The notes: a model not told the origin generated them from the letters alone. Positions 1 through 11,483 are shown, numbered from the stretch's first letter. The stretch is DNA of 64,000 nt from Dolomedes plantarius (GCA_907164885.2 OU015490.1:231516953-231580952), one strand, 5' to 3'. Numbers and translations: made by a program.

Positions 1-104
1 GGGTAGATAATCAAAAAGGCCTTAAGACGTCTATACCATTACCTTGGGTCGTAATCGGGGAGGTTAGTTATAACTCCGTTGTTTATTGATTATAATCTAT
101 TGTA

Positions 105-190
105 GAGGTTAGTTGCTAGATCCCTTAATGTGCTGCCGAATGGGTTCGAATCTCAGATCCCTATTAATAAGCACGCTTCTAAGGTACCAG
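105..190 (+). repeat. Possible tRNA-like (SINE) remnant
   Basis: A B-box-like motif, GGTTCGAATC, lies at about 144-153, with a weak A-box-like stretch some 35 bases before it. This is the layout of a tRNA-derived SINE head. No SINE body, tail or target duplication is visible, so this could be chance. Confidence 0.25.
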
Positions 191-224
191 GGCGACTTCC
201 TAATACCGCTTATTTTTTTTATTT

Positions 225-601
225 TTGAATTATCTGCAATCGCTGGATATGAGCGTCAGCCGCTGAGTCCCCAAAAGCATGGCGTACATCAGTATGGGAC
301 GGAGTACAGTTTTATAAAAGATAATTTTATTATCTAAACCCATTTTATTCTGGTACAGGAGATGGGCGATATCCTTACGGGCTTTAAAATAATTTCTAAT
401 GTTATGTTTTATATTTTTCTTCCAGGTTAGTCGACTATCGAGGAAAATTCCTAGGTATTGTCCCTCTCTATCAAAGTTTACTGTGTGATCGTATGCTGGG
501 ACCGGTGGAGATGGAATTCTATTGTAGCTTAAAAAAATTGCTTTAGTTTTTGAAGGACATAACTTGAGCCTCCACCGTTCGAAACATCATTCCAGAAATC
601 C
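225..601 (-). pseudogene. LINE reverse transcriptase C-terminal fragment
   Basis: On the minus strand an open stretch from about 577 down to 225 reads as the region after the RT palm of Jockey-type LINEs. It shows WRLKLCPSKTKAI, then QYLGIFLDSRLTWKKN, then a connector with LRPILMYA. The same motif order occurs in the two larger LINEs of this window (YLGVILD..TWKHH and YLGVILDKNITWKQH). A stop interrupts the frame near 588, and the upstream part is cut off at 605/606 by the 5' end of a Helitron. Only about 120 residues remain, so it is a dead fragment. It seems a different subfamily from the LINE beginning at 1690. Confidence 0.7.
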
Positions 602-605
602 AATA

Positions 606-690
606 TCTATATATTTAAGTTGCTAAGCCGATTTTTTGGGCAGTCCGTGAGAGAAAACTACTGCATTAGTTTACTTCATTTTGGCCTTAA
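606..690 (+). mobile_element. Helitron 5' end (truncated copy)
   Basis: These 85 bases start TCTATATATTTAAG and match the first 85 bases of the complete Helitron at 60222 with about five differences. The element begins with TC directly after an A, as Helitrons do, inside LINE sequence. The match stops near 690, where hAT-derived sequence begins, so the rest of the Helitron is missing or replaced. Confidence 0.7.
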
Positions 691-1218
691 CTCCGAATTT
701 GAGAGACGTTTTCAAGAATTTACTAGACTAGAACCAATTGTTACATTTTCAACGATGAATATAATTAAGACAACATATCTTTCCCGTCTCACAAACGACC
801 AATTAGAATACAATGCAAGATTAGCAGTTAGCAATTATATACAGAGAAATTCAAGATAGGCGGACAGTATGCAGACTATGTCTTCTACTAACTATAATTA
901 CGAGAACTAACTTTACATGAAAATGATTAATTTTTTAATGTATTTTGAATTGTTTGATAATAAATGCATTTGATATTATTATATTTGTGGCTATTATTAT
1001 TATGTTTCTATCTTGCGTTTTGCTTTAAACGCGGTTTTAAAAGTGTAATTTTTTTTATTGTAGTTATGTAGGTAAGTACACATTCTGTATTTATTATTAA
1101 GTTATAATAAATATTGTAGACCTTTTTTAAAGCTCACCATACGTACGCCACTGAGTGGACCGCAGCACCTTGAACAAATTAGAAGTAGCCGTACCCTGGA
1201 AAAGTTTGCCCACCCCTG
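686..1218 (+). pseudogene. hAT transposase relic with right terminal repeat
   Basis: An open frame at 686-859 joins two pieces typical of hAT transposases of the GTF2IRD2/ZBED5 type. The first is FERRFQEFTRLEPIVTF, the second MNIIKTTYLSRLTNDQLEYN, close to the family C-terminus (NIIK-K--SRLTDEHL). The segment normally between them is deleted. The element ends at 1218 with AAAAGTTTGCCCACCCCTG, the inverse of a hAT terminus (CAGGGGTGGGCAAAC). The next 8 bases, CTCTAAAG, also occur at the matching site of the intact LINE near 2262, as expected for an 8-bp target duplication. The left end is lost. Bases 860-1140 are AT-rich non-coding element sequence. Confidence 0.6.
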
Positions 1219-1296
1219 CTCTAAAGTGTCTATAAGACGCTGAATTTGAATTATCAGGTGAATGATATTGTGTGAGGTGGAGCTAATACACCGCAA
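1219..1296 (-). pseudogene. Short LINE RT fragment
   Basis: The minus strand reads STSHNIIHLIIQIQRLIDTLE, closely matching STSHNINYLANQIQRYIDTLE in the LINE at 2144-2935, just after its YADD-box position. It is the target fragment into which the hAT relic on its left inserted. Nothing recognisable continues beyond 1296. Confidence 0.6.
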
Positions 1297-1689
1297 GGTG
1301 CAAGGTGCAAGGTATATTGAGTTTGTTGGTGTGCCATGGTATTACGACTTTACCTCCAGTAGCAAGATAAGTACATCAGAAAATATGTGCTCAGCAGTAA
1401 AATAAAAATAATAAAAAGTAAGCCCTCTTCAGATAAGTAAAATTAAAATTATAATAAGAATTAAAAGAATAAAATTCAATTATTTAGAATAATTAGCAAA
1501 AATGAGCATCCACCGGGGACAATTGCTTACGAGCAGCGCGCTCTAGCACTGCGCCAATCATAGCACAGCAAGTTGAATGAATAAGTTGAATACATTCGCA
1601 CTGAGATAATTGTGAAGTTCTAGGGGGTTGGTAAAAATACAGGAAGGGATGAGTTTAAGAAATTAAAAATTTAAGCAAGTTAAGAGCGA
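1297..1689. other. Unassigned AT-rich DNA
   Basis: It holds a short imperfect repeat of GCAAGGT around 1294-1314 and, near 1504-1556 on the minus strand, a degenerate tRNA-like stretch (TGGCGCAGTGCTAGAGC followed by CCGGTGGATGC). The latter could be an old SINE head but its B box is poor. The last about 70 bases may be the 3' UTR of the LINE to the right. Confidence 0.3.
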
Positions 1690-3258
1690 GAACATTAGCT
1701 CTTTAGAAGCCACGCCCAAGGGCGTTTACGGTTTTCAAGTATAGAAAAGTCATAACCAGGGAACTCAAAAATTATCTCATTGCAGATGCTGGGAATATTG
1801 TCATAAAAATCTTTAGATATTTTATGAGCAGTTTCGGTAACAGTAAGCATGCCAAGGTCCCGCCGTATAGTTTTATTTGACATATATCTAAACGCACGAC
1901 GAATGTGCCTAAGAGTTTTGTTCTGAAACACCTCTAGTTTTTTAATATGGGTATTAGCAGCATATAACCATACCGTAATAGCATAAATGGCAACGGGAAG
2001 AATTACCTGTTTAAATGATAGAACTTTGTTGCGAATGGAAAAATGGTGACCGTAGATTAATGAACGGAGTTGCATGATGGCGCTATTACATTTTTGAATA
2101 ATTTTAATTGCGTGGTGTTTCCATGTTAGTCTGCGATCAAGAATTACACCGAGATAAGTAACTGTATTCTCCCAGTCAATAGGTGAGGTGTAAAGATAGA
2201 GGCGAGGGGGGGGGGGGGTGCAGTATTTATTTGAAGAAAAGATCGCGCGAACCAACTCTCTAAAGTGTCAATATACCTTTGAATCTGATTGGCAAGATAA
2301 TTAATGTTGTGTGAGGTAGAAATGATGGCGGTACCATCGGCATATAAAGCAAGAAGGGTGTTATTACCACGAAGAATAGTATTTAAATAAATATAAAAAA
2401 GCGTCGGACCAAGGATGCTACCTTGAATAACGCCGGATGAAATATAAGTATTTCTAGAAATCTCATTATTAACGCGAACCGTGAAATTTCGATTGTGCAG
2501 GTAGTTGTGAAGTAGGTGGATTAAAGAGTCAGGCAAATTAATTTCCATCAGTTTAAAAATAAGACCCGGTTGCCAAACCTTGTCGAAAGCGCATTTGATG
2601 TCTAAAAATAGCGCCCCCGTGGGTCTATGGGCTTGCAGACCATCACTAGCGAATTCCACCACACGAGGAACCTGATGAGTAGTACTGTGTTGAGATCTGA
2701 ATCCGAATTGTTCAGGGATAATGATATTATCCTCATGAAGAAATTTAGAAATTCTATTATGAATAACACGTTCAGTAATTTTACTGAGAGAACACACCAG
2801 ACTAATAGGACGGTAATTTTGAGGAAGGTTGTGATCATCACCAGGTTTGGGAATGGGACTAATAATCGCAGTTTTCCGGCAGGAGGGGAAATAATTAAAT
2901 TTAAGTATTGTATTAATGATGAGAGTAATATACATAATATTAATGGGAAGATGTTTAATGATATAATTATTAATACTATCGTTACCCGGTGCTTTTTAAC
3001 TTTAAGTTTACGGATAATTTGGACAATTTCAGTAATAGTAGCCGGTTCAGTTTCATGGGTGGGGTGGGGTAGGGGTGGTGGAAAGAAAGTTTTGAACAGA
3101 AGTGAGGACAATTCGATCGTTTCCCTCATCGACTAAGTCGTAATTGGGAGATCACTGGTCCCGATAGGTTTGGCCAATAATATTAGCTTTTTCCGCGTCC
3201 TCATAAGCAACTCCATTAGGGCCTTGGATGGGAGTGAAGTTATATCGCTGCGATTTAA
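1690..3258 (-). pseudogene. Jockey-like LINE ORF2: reverse transcriptase part
   Basis: Minus-strand RT of a non-LTR retrotransposon, continuing from the endonuclease at 5828-7072 beyond an inserted Harbinger element. In order it shows a linker ending NFTPIQGPNG (3180-3250), YRPISLVCSLSKITERVIHN, FGFRSQHSTTHQV, ALFLDIKCAFDKVW, SGVIQGSILGPTLF, the active-site box LYADGTAI, YLGVILDRRLTWKHH and a C-terminal connector to 1695. The catalytic YADD is YADG, so the second aspartate is lost. The frame breaks near 2930-3130, and again at a run of 13 G (2206-2218) where about ten expected residues are also missing. It cannot make an active enzyme. Confidence 0.9.
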
Positions 3259-4068
3259 GCCTGGTCACAAAATGCAACAAAATATTGCGCAACGTTTCTG
3301 TTTCTAGCTTTCTGTATCGGACGCATCGTCTGCAATACAATCAAAGGGGAGTGCCGCACACCGGATGCAACATTGTTTTGATATACGTCGCGTCATTTCG
3401 GAAACGTTGCTGCAACAAAAGTGTATGCTTCTTTGACCGATGTTTCTCGGCACACAGCTGGTGAAACATTTCATCTGCGCATGTGCGGGAACACGCGCAT
3501 TTTATTTTCATTAAGGGGGCAGTGGACCTTCAAACGTAACTTTTTTTGTTTTCAATGGATTTGCTTTAAATTTGAATATGTGATTAGTACCATAGATATG
3601 TAAAAGTAGTTAAAATTTAAAGATGAAATATTAATAATTTATGAATTATGAATTATTAATTATATCAAAAATTGGCCTAATTAAAAATGTTTCATGCGCA
3701 TTTCTTTTGCATATAATATGGTAATTTTTATTTACCTTATAGAACTAACATTGAAACTTATTGCTTATTTTAAGCATTCATTAAAAATATAAAGAGAAAA
3801 AATAATAATAGTGAAAGCACCCATTTTATTACGCAAAATACCTATAAATCGTGTTTTCAAGTACAAAATTTAGAAATTCTGAACTACGAAGCATAATTTT
3901 TTTCAATAAAATTTATTTGATATACAGTTAAGTATATAAAACTTAAATTTCAAAGCAATACGATAATTAGAAATGGGCCCGGAGCAGTTTGAATATTCGT
4001 TTGACATGAAAATTTTTATTTTGAGAAAAACACATTTAAAGTTATTGCTATTAGTAAGCACATAATAT

Positions 4069-4570
4069 TGTAGCGTACTGGAAATATGGTCTTATTTTTT
4101 CCCGATACCCCACAAGAGCTTGAAACACAGCTGCGTATTTTTCAAGGAATGTGTTGCTCGGTTCCACCAGTTTGGATGACGTGGGGGGATTAAAAAACGT
4201 TTTCCCCACAGATCAGCCAGTAAAGCTGTCATCCTAACGTTTCTGCAAGGTAATAAAGTTCGGCTTCTACGAAGAAACTGACACGAACGTTTGCCGACCC
4301 CCTCGCTGAGGGAGAGACGCTAGAGAACCCGGGGTGTGCGGATGTGTGTTTTAGGCTCCGTACGTTGTGAATCTGCACGGGATTTTAATTGAATATGTTG
4401 CACTGTTTAAATGTTAATTTTTTTGTTAATAAATTGTTGAGTTTTAGTTTTAAAAATTTGGCCTTCGTTTGTTAATTAGAACTCTGACTTTCTTTGTTAT
4501 GGATCCCATGGTAGTAATTTTTAGCAACGCTTCAGAGATAATAGCCTTACCTACTTGTCGTGACGCTACA
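4069..4570 (+). mobile_element. Solo LTR, 502 bp (family X)
   Basis: It begins TGTAGCGTAC and ends GTGACGCTACA, with TG/CA ends in a short inverted repeat. Both sides carry ATAT (4065-4068 and 4571-4574), a 4-bp target duplication as made by Ty3/gypsy integrases. A second copy lies in inverse orientation at 60050-61655, itself broken by two insertions. It sits inside the Harbinger element and is therefore younger. No coding sequence. Confidence 0.75.
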
Positions 4571-4779
4571 ATATCTAAGTTAAATACAAATGCCTATAAC
4601 TAGGAAAGTAATCACAGAAATTAAAAATTCTTTTTGCAACACATTCCTACTCGTCCGTAGTTTCACAATTCAATAAAATTAAAAAAATCGAATTTTTGGA
4701 CAAATTTCACAATTTTGAAAGTCCACTGTCACCTTAATGATCCGTGTTGAGGATTTTTTTATTATTATAATAAAAAGAG

Positions 4780-5065
4780 ATGGAGCTTGATGCTGACAAG
4801 TTGATAGTTCTTGTCCACGCAAGGCCAGAAATTTATGATTTTAGAGCAAAGGACAACCACGACCAAGATGTAATAAATAAAATTTGGCAAGATATAGCTG
4901 AAGAATTGAATATTCCAAGTATGTACCACACCAATTTATCACATTTAATCGAATAAACCTTGCCCTCAAGTAAACCAGACACCCATTTTTTAAGATATTG
5001 GTAAGAAAGAAAAATAGCGTTGCGTCACTCAGGACCAGATCTAGGAAGGCGCAAGCAGGGCATCT
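4780..5065 (+). pseudogene. MADF/Myb-SANT-like accessory gene of the Harbinger element
   Basis: From the ATG at 4780 the plus strand reads KLIVLVHARPEIYDFRAKD then KIWQDIAEELNIPS. This fits the MADF fold (LI-LV---P-LYD----D and WE-IA-ELG). A donor-like AA/GTATGT follows at 4917-4922. At 4998-5045 another stretch, VRKKNSVASLRTRSRKA, resembles the last MADF helix (VKKKWKSLRD-YRR) although the tryptophan is missing. PIF/Harbinger elements are known to carry a Myb/SANT-type DNA-binding gene beside the transposase, here on opposite strands. I infer two exons. The second has no clear acceptor and the frame soon ends, so it is probably dead. Confidence 0.5.
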
Positions 5066-5287
5066 GCCCAGAGCGGCAAATTTGAGGGGCGGCAAAATTG
5101 GTACAAGGAGAAAAAAAATTGCGTTTAAGTTGTTTTTTTATTTGGTTTTTTTTTTAATATTTTATAAGATATGTTTTTCTTAGATTTAAAAGTAGATACT
5201 TAACTATACATTTGTCTTTCTTTTGTTACTGCTCTTTATATTAATACTTTTACAAAACAAAAAAGCTTTTGTTATTCAACAATGTTA

Positions 5288-5587
5288 TTAAAAGTTATTC
5301 CGTAATGTTATTAAAGGCCTTTCTTCTGGAGGTATACTCTTCCGGTAGTTGGTGTTCTTTTTCCGAATCTTGTCTTCAACAAGTCCCAAGAGATAATCAA
5401 ACGTAGGTATGCTTAACCTATAATAATTGTAAAACTTATCTGGGTGATTTCTAAGTTCTTTAATAAAACTGCCAATGTGCCTTTTTTTATTGATTGGATG
5501 AATCCAACAGTTTCTTTCTGGTTTTTCATCCAAACATTGCGTAAATTGCCACAAAAGAATAGCTACTTCTACTTTCTCACTTGCCAT
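5288..5587 (-). pseudogene. Harbinger transposase N-terminal fragment
   Basis: From M at 5587 the frame shows NCWIHPINKKRHIGSF, then FYNYYRLSIPTFDYLLGLV, and KKNTNYRKSIPPEERPLITL. These match the helix-rich N-terminal part of HARBI1/ALP1-like transposases (YWVHP-N, F--YFRMS---F--LL, TNYR--I-PEERL--TLR). It stops after about 100 residues, before the DDE catalytic core, which is absent from the element. Family members are normally 350-450 residues. Non-functional; the element would need help from another copy. Confidence 0.8.
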
Positions 5588-5827
5588 ATCACCCACAATT
5601 ATGACCAAACTACTTTCCCAAAATTGAACACTTCCCTCAACAAAGAACAAAATACTGCAGACCTCTTCAACTCCCGTGTTCTTACTACTGATGAAATATC
5701 AAATCAACCTAGCGTTGCGAGTCAAAATGTATCGCCATTTTCCACGATAAAACATTTTGGTTGCGCAACGTCTAGCAACAGAAACGGTGCGCAATGTTTT
5801 GTTGCATTCGGTGTGTGGCCGGGCTAA

Positions 5828-7250
5828 GAGTTTTGACAAACCGCCATAAAGTATTGTCTTGGGGGGAAAGGCTTTGAATAAATTCGGACCAATTTTGCTG
5901 TTTAAATTTCCGGATGTCACGGCGGACGCGTGCACGAAGGTAATAGTAATTTTGACGATACTCAGGGGAACGGATATATTGAAAAAGTTTACGTGCCGCA
6001 TTACGGTCTTTAATGAGGTTACTAATTTGGGTAGGAAGATTATGAAACCGAGTTTTCTTAAGAGTATGAGTGGAGCTAATTTTGGCGCTAATGATGGTAT
6101 TACTAAGATTTTTGGTGGAATGCTCATTGTCCTTTTTGCTTCGGAGAGTGGGGTAAATAAGGTGGGAGCAATTTAGAATTTCTTGGAATTGATTCCAGTT
6201 AGTATAGGTGAGTGGGTTGGGGTTTAGTATATCAACCTGTGTGTCAAAAGTAATAAGGACAGGGAGGTGGTCAGAGGCAAAAATATCAAGGGTATCAATA
6301 GTGAAAGGCTAGGGAATATTTTTAATAAGTGCCAGGTCGATCGTAGATGAGCCATTATTGTAAAAGTGCGTAGGGGAAGGAGGTATAAGAAGTTTAATGT
6401 TAGTATTGTCAGTAAGGTACTTTTGAAGAGTCCTACCAGAAGGATTAATATTGCGGCAATTCCAAGCAGTATGGTGTGCATTTAAATCGTCAGCGACCAT
6501 ACAGAAATTATTTGAATTAAAATTTTTTGAAAAATCAGATATCAGAAATTTTTTACTGGTGGGGGGGGGATATAGACACATGAGATTAATAATTTAGTAT
6601 TTCTATCAAGCATAATCATAATAAAAGTATTTACAGCACTCGTAGTATCAATATTTTTGAAGGGGAAGTGTTTTAAACCTCTGTGAACATAGATAGCAGT
6701 ACCACCACCGGGATGCGAATGAGAATTTGGCAAGGGAGGGCGGTCATTTCGAAACAGGGTGTAATTGGAAATATTATATCGCCAGCGCGAGGTAAATTTA
6801 GTTTCTTGAACGAGCGCGAGGTCAATTTTAGAATTTTCCAGGAAGTCTCTAAACTCGTTAATTTTATTCGAAAGGCTGTTGGCATTCCAGAACAAAACCC
6901 GAAGTGAGGATAGCCAAGATGCACTATGCATGATCGGAGGCGGGTTTAAGTATTCTGCTAGAATATCAAGAATATTGAGAAGTCTTTGAACAGGATCTTC
7001 CCTGTTTTCTTTTAATGCATTAGAGATGGTTTTAAAAAGTCCCATAATTTCACTAATATTAAATTCTGACATTAGTTCTTTGATTTCTTTAATAGTTTTA
7101 AAAAATCACCGAAAGTAGAAGTAGCCTCACTCCCATATGAGGGTGTGCCAGTAGGAGTAGGTTTAGTATTATTTGCCTGTGAGGGCGTGATAGAAGTCTC
7201 TTGACGAGGGGTAGTGGTATTTTCTTTCGAATTCGCCTGTGGTTCGGGTT
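5828..7250 (-). pseudogene. Jockey-like LINE ORF2: endonuclease and linker
   Basis: Minus-strand apurinic-type endonuclease of the LINE. Bases 6905-6580 give LRVLFWNANSLSNKINEF, KIDLALVQETKFTSRW and GGGTAIYVHRGLKHF; 6540-6309 give DLNAHHTAWNC and STIDLALIKN. These are the EEP motifs (WNAN, QET, DLNAHH, S-IDL). Bases 6230-5828 are the linker to the RT, read in shifted frames (LWRFVKT next to the Harbinger insertion point). A frame break coincides with a run of 9 G at 6561-6569. The part between 7072 and about 6960 (MSEFN...) may be the end of ORF1 rather than ORF2. Confidence 0.8.
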
Positions 7251-7264
7251 TTTAAAATTTTATT

Positions 7265-7750
7265 GGGGGGGGGGGGATCCCTTATTTTTTATGTAGACCC
7301 GTGCGGGGAAACCTCGGCATCTTGAGAAACTTCCATGGATGTTGACGCAACATTGATATTTTTGAAAGTTAATTTTTATGAATTTAGTGGCACCTTCCAT
7401 GCCGAAGTTTTGGGGGGTTTTGATAGAATAAATTCATCTCTGATAATTTTGCTATTATTTTCTGATGGATCTTTACTGGAATTGTTATCCGTATGCGGGA
7501 TAATTTTAACCGTTACTTTTTTATTATTTTTATCTTTATTTTTAGGGTTAGAGGGGCAGCCACCGTAGTTACCTGTATGATTTCCCTTACAGTTTGCACA
7601 TTTAGTGCAGGCATCAGATTCTTGAAGTGTGCAATCGTTGCTGGAGTGACCCTCTCCGCACTTAACGCACCTGGGGGAGAGCTTACAGGTGATAGAAGAA
7701 TGTCCGAACATTTGGCACCGGTAGCATTGACTAACCCCCGTTTGCTTATA
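7265..7750 (-). pseudogene. Jockey-like LINE ORF1, zinc-knuckle half
   Basis: Reads FGHSSITCKLSPRCVKCGEG then CTKCANCKGNHTGNYGGCP, a pair of CCHC-type knuckles as in Jockey/I-type Gag-like ORF1 proteins, which bind the element RNA. It is followed by a lysine/asparagine-rich tail with KPPKTSAW. The upstream half lies at 12562-13603, cut away by the gypsy element at 7755-12557. A run of 12 G at 7265-7276 lies near the tail. Confidence 0.75.
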
Positions 7751-7754
7751 GTGC

Positions 7755-8042
7755 TATAATAGTCCGGGTAACCAATATAATAGTCCCGGTAAGGTGAATC
7801 GACGAGGTTGTAATTCGTCGTGCCTCTATAGAACTAGACACAAAGCAGAGACTCCATCAGAAGGCTTTTTTAAACACATTTATTCGGACAACACAATTCA
7901 GAACGCCGCACGGCATAGCGCGCCGACCTGCGAGAGATATTTCTCCTCGACTCTCACGTGACGGCGCGCATCTCCCCAAAGAAGGGGGAAAGAAGTGATG
8001 TCACGTGGTTCGCCTCTCGCAGATTGGAGCGGGATCACTACA
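7755..8042 (-). repeat. 3' LTR of the gypsy element
   Basis: 288 bp. Contains an internal near-duplication of ACCAATATAATAGTCC at its outer end. Identical to the 5' LTR apart from one missing C. Confidence 0.95.
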
Positions 8043-8262
8043 GAGTATGCCCCCAGTGACGTAGTCACGATTACAGAAAATTGGTTATTAATACATAGGT
8101 ACATAGTGAGAATTATACAAACAGTCTGGAGTACAATTGAAAATTCGTATGATGCCTAGAGGGAAATTGGCATGATGTACAAGAGAGATAAACAAGGTTA
8201 CATATGCATTACATGAAATAAAAGGATAGGTAGATTATGTACAGTTGATATTACAAAATTTT

Positions 8263-9905
8263 TTACACAATATATTCAGAAACAAGGTGTTGTGGAAAGC
8301 GAACTTTGCGACCAGATCTGGTGGTGGTCTGTTCGACTGGAGTTGTTTGAGCATTCATGGGCTCAGTTGGCTTTTGAGGTCCATAAGGTTCAAGAGAATC
8401 TGAAAGTTGATATGCAGGTTTGATACGATCAATAGAGACTGTATTATGCTTTCCGTTTAATTCCAAAACAAAAGTTTTGTCATTTCTGTCGACCACTAGA
8501 TGTGGTCCCGTGTAAGAAGGTGATAAGGGAGGATTGATTTTATCTGATCTTAATAATACATGTGAACAGGTTTTCAATGAGGGATTGACATAAATTTTGG
8601 GATTGCCGTGTACGGCAGTGGCAATAGGATTTAAGGTTCTCATTGTTTTAATTAACTCGGACACATAGGTAAGGGTAATGGGTTGTTTGCAAGTATCACT
8701 GGTAATGAGATCGGAAGGTAGTCTGAGATTGGTGCCATAAACAAGCTGGGCACAGGTGGCTTTTATATGTTACTTTTGAGAGCAGTGCGCAATCCTAGTA
8801 AGACTATGGGAAGGATTTCAGTCCATTTAGTTTGGTTGTGCGCTTTAAGAGAGCTCTTGAGATGACGATGAAACCTTTCAATGATACCGTTCGACTGTGG
8901 ATGGTAAGCAGATGCTCGGATTCTGTTGCATCCTAATATGTTAGTGAGTTCTTTGAAGAGAACAGATTCAAAATTTCTACCCTGATCAGTAGTTACAGTA
9001 ACAGGGGATCCAAATCTGGAGATCCAACCGTGTACTAATGCTCGAGCAGTTGTTTCCGCAGTCATATCGGGTGTAGGGATAACTTCGGGCCATCTCGTGA
9101 ACCTATCGATGATGGTCATACAATATTGATTGCCATCTGAGGGTGGGAGCGGTCCAATAAAGTCTATATGTATGTGGGCGAAACGAGCATCAGGATCAGA
9201 GAAGGTACCAATTGGTGATTTGGTATGTTGAAAGATTTTAGCTTTTTGACATTTAGTACAACTGCGAACCATAGATTTTATGTCTTTACGCATGCCAGGC
9301 CAAACGAATCGTTTAGAGATTAAATCTAATGAGGCTGATATACCTGGATGGGAGAAAAAATGCAAGGTTTGAAAAACAGATTGTCGCATACTTTTGGGAA
9401 CAAAAGGTCGAGGGTGTGTCTGTGACATATCGCAGTATAAATATATATCTTCGAGAGGAAAATAGTGTTTTTCCAATCTTAAAGATGAGGTGTCAGATTC
9501 GATAAGCTGTTTCAGCTCGTCATCAATGGTCTGAGCAGTGGCGAACTCTTTAAAGTCAAGCACATTAGGAGAAATTGAGTTGATTTCAATGCGAGATAGT
9601 GCGTCGGCCACGCTGTTATCAGAACCTTTGGTGTACCGAACATCGGTAGAAAACTGCGAAATATAATCTAAATGGCGCAGCTGCCTAGGGCTACATTTAT
9701 TAGGGTTTTGTTGGAGAGCAAATATAAGGGGTTTTTGGTCTGTATAAATAACAAAATTGCGACCTTCTAGCATATGCCTAATTTTTTTTATGCAAGAGTA
9801 AATAGCAAATAATTCACGATCGTAAGTTGACCAATTTCTCTGAGCCTTATTTAGTTTACAAGAATAGAACGCTATGGGTTCCCACTGATCTTCCGAGAGC
9901 TGCAT
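8263..9905 (-). pseudogene. gypsy pol, RNase H end and integrase
   Basis: Continues the pol frame after an in-frame stop at 10032-10034. It shows an RNase H segment (WEPIAFYSCKLNKAQRNWST, YTDQKPLIFAL, VADALSRIE), the integrase H2C2 finger (HPGISASL to CTKCQKAK), and the DDE core with HIDFIGPLPP, TTDQGRNFES and the glutamate of NGIIERFHRHLK. At about 8763 a single-base frameshift breaks the frame after RTALKSNI. The rest, with a small C-terminal domain (YTGPHLVVDRNDKTFVLELN) to 8263, lies in another frame. Two lesions make this copy unable to code for integrase unless one is an assembly error. Confidence 0.9.
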
Positions 9906-10031
9906 TAAGGATCCACCAATCGCGACATTACTAGCATCAACCCATAAACTTATTTGGGCACCAGGTACAGGATGTCTTAATAGTGTAGCTTGAGCTATAG
10001 CTTCTTTTGAAGCAGTGAAGGAGAGAGTTGC

Positions 10032-11483
10032 TTAGTCGTTCCATTGTAATTGCTCAGTGTTGCTAGCACTGGAACGGGGATGTTTTTTCTTATTTTTATG
10101 TCCTTCTAGGAATTTAACGAGAGGGGCTAAAATGTCGGCAGCTTTGGGAATGCATCGCCGATAAAAATTGAAAAGACCTAAATAACGCCGTAGTTGAGTT
10201 AAGGTAGTCGGTTGAGGAAATTCCAGGATGCATGAAACGCGATCAGGAAGGGGTTCAATTCCTTCTGCTGAAAGCTTGAATCCTAAGAATTCAATAGTGG
10301 TTTGCCCAAATTGACATTTATCAACATTAATGCATAGTCCATACTCTTTAAGTTTGGAGAACAACAACTGAAGATGTTGCATATGTTCTTTTTCATTATC
10401 TGAGGCAACAAGCAAATCATCAACAAATGCATAAACAAATCCTAAGTCACGAGTTACTTCATCTATAAAGCGTTGAAAGGTAGAAGACGCATTGCAAAGG
10501 CCAAACTGCATGCGCGTGCTTTCAAAAAGGCCAAAGGGAGTACAAATCGCAGTTTTATGTACATCATCAGGATTGATGGGAATTTGGTGGTATGCTTTTA
10601 TCAGGTCAATGTGACTGAAGATTTGTTTACCATGTAATTCAGCAGTGAAATCTGCAATACAGGGAATAGGATACTTCTCTTTAATAGTTTGTGCATTTAG
10701 AGTACGATAATCACCAACAGGTCTCCAATCGACAGATCCTTTCTTCGGCACCATGTGCAAAGGCGAAGAGTAGTTACTTTTGGAGGGTCTCGTGTGACCA
10801 AGCTGTAGCATCTGCTGAAATTCAGCTTTAGCGAGTTTTAGCCGATCTGGAGCTAGCCGTCTAGGCTTAGCCGCGACTGGAGGTCCCTTGGTGTTTATGT
10901 AATGTACAGTATTGTGCTTTACCGGTTGGTTAGGGTCCGGTAATTTTGTAATTTCAGGAAATTGTAGCAATAGTTTACCATATACATTATTAACACAATT
11001 AGGTTTTACAGAGAAAATATTGCAAACACTTAATTTAGCAGGAGTGTTTAAATGAGTAATGGAATCGATAAGACGGTGATTCCGTAAATCAAGATTTAAA
11101 TTAAAATAATGCAGGAAATCAGCTCCTAAAATAGCACATGAAACATCACAAATGTAAAAAGAAAAAGTAAACGATCGGCGTAAACCTAAACTAAGAGTAA
11201 TACTCTTTCGACCATAAACATTAATTTTTGTGCCATTGGCGGCACGAAATGTTTGGAGAACTGGCCGTGATTTATCTTGTTTGGTAGCAGATATCAAACT
11301 GGCGTCAGATCCAGAGTCAACAAGAAAACACATACCCGTATTCTTGTCTCTCACGAAAAGGCGACGAGAAGGTGCGGGAGAGAGGTACGTCGCTTCTACT
11401 CTTCCCGCGTCCGGTTTCCCGCAAATGAACAGGGCGGATTGCATTTGTTTGCTTTTTGTTGGAATTTTGCATGATACCAACAA
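10032..11483 (-). CDS. pol: gypsy pol, protease and reverse transcriptase
   Basis: 483 residues, overlapping gag by 88 bases in another frame, which suggests frameshifted expression. The protease motif is [14 protein letters not shown] (about residues 54-67). The RT runs from about residue 190: [67 protein letters not shown] and the active-site box [11 protein letters not shown] (about 355). It continues [14 protein letters not shown] and [19 protein letters not shown]. It ends at a stop (10032-10034), beyond which the same frame stays open through RNase H, so this is a nonsense change within pol and not the natural end. Confidence 0.9.
   Translation of the reverse strand: MLVSCKIPTKSKQMQSALFICGKPDAGRVEATYLSPAPSRRLFVRDKNTGMCFLVDSGSDASLISATKQDKSRPVLQTFRAANGTKINVYGRKSITLSLGLRRSFTFSFYICDVSCAILGADFLHYFNLNLDLRNHRLIDSITHLNTPAKLSVCNIFSVKPNCVNNVYGKLLLQFPEITKLPDPNQPVKHNTVHYINTKGPPVAAKPRRLAPDRLKLAKAEFQQMLQLGHTRPSKSNYSSPLHMVPKKGSVDWRPVGDYRTLNAQTIKEKYPIPCIADFTAELHGKQIFSHIDLIKAYHQIPINPDDVHKTAICTPFGLFESTRMQFGLCNASSTFQRFIDEVTRDLGFVYAFVDDLLVASDNEKEHMQHLQLLFSKLKEYGLCINVDKCQFGQTTIEFLGFKLSAEGIEPLPDRVSCILEFPQPTTLTQLRRYLGLFNFYRRCIPKAADILAPLVKFLEGHKNKKKHPRSSASNTEQLQWND

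Larger units (their letters stand above)
3259..5824 (-). mobile_element. PIF/Harbinger DNA transposon (internally deleted)
   Basis: Left end GCCTGGTCACAAAATGCAAC and the inverse of right end GTTGCATTCGGTGTGTGGCC form imperfect terminal inverted repeats. The repeat continues inward with TTGCGCAACGTTTCTGTT. TAA directly flanks both ends (3256-3258 and 5825-5827), the 3-bp target duplication of PIF/Harbinger. Joining the flanks restores the LINE reading across the site. Further copies of the terminal motif at about 3345-3420 make subterminal repeats. Inside are a transposase N-terminal relic (minus), a MADF-type gene relic (plus) and a solo LTR (4069-4570). Bases 3430-4060 are AT-rich and uninformative. 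Confidence 0.85.

Noticed and set aside
2627..3136. 169-codon plus-strand open frame
   Set aside because: Antisense of the LINE RT; the minus strand has the family motifs.
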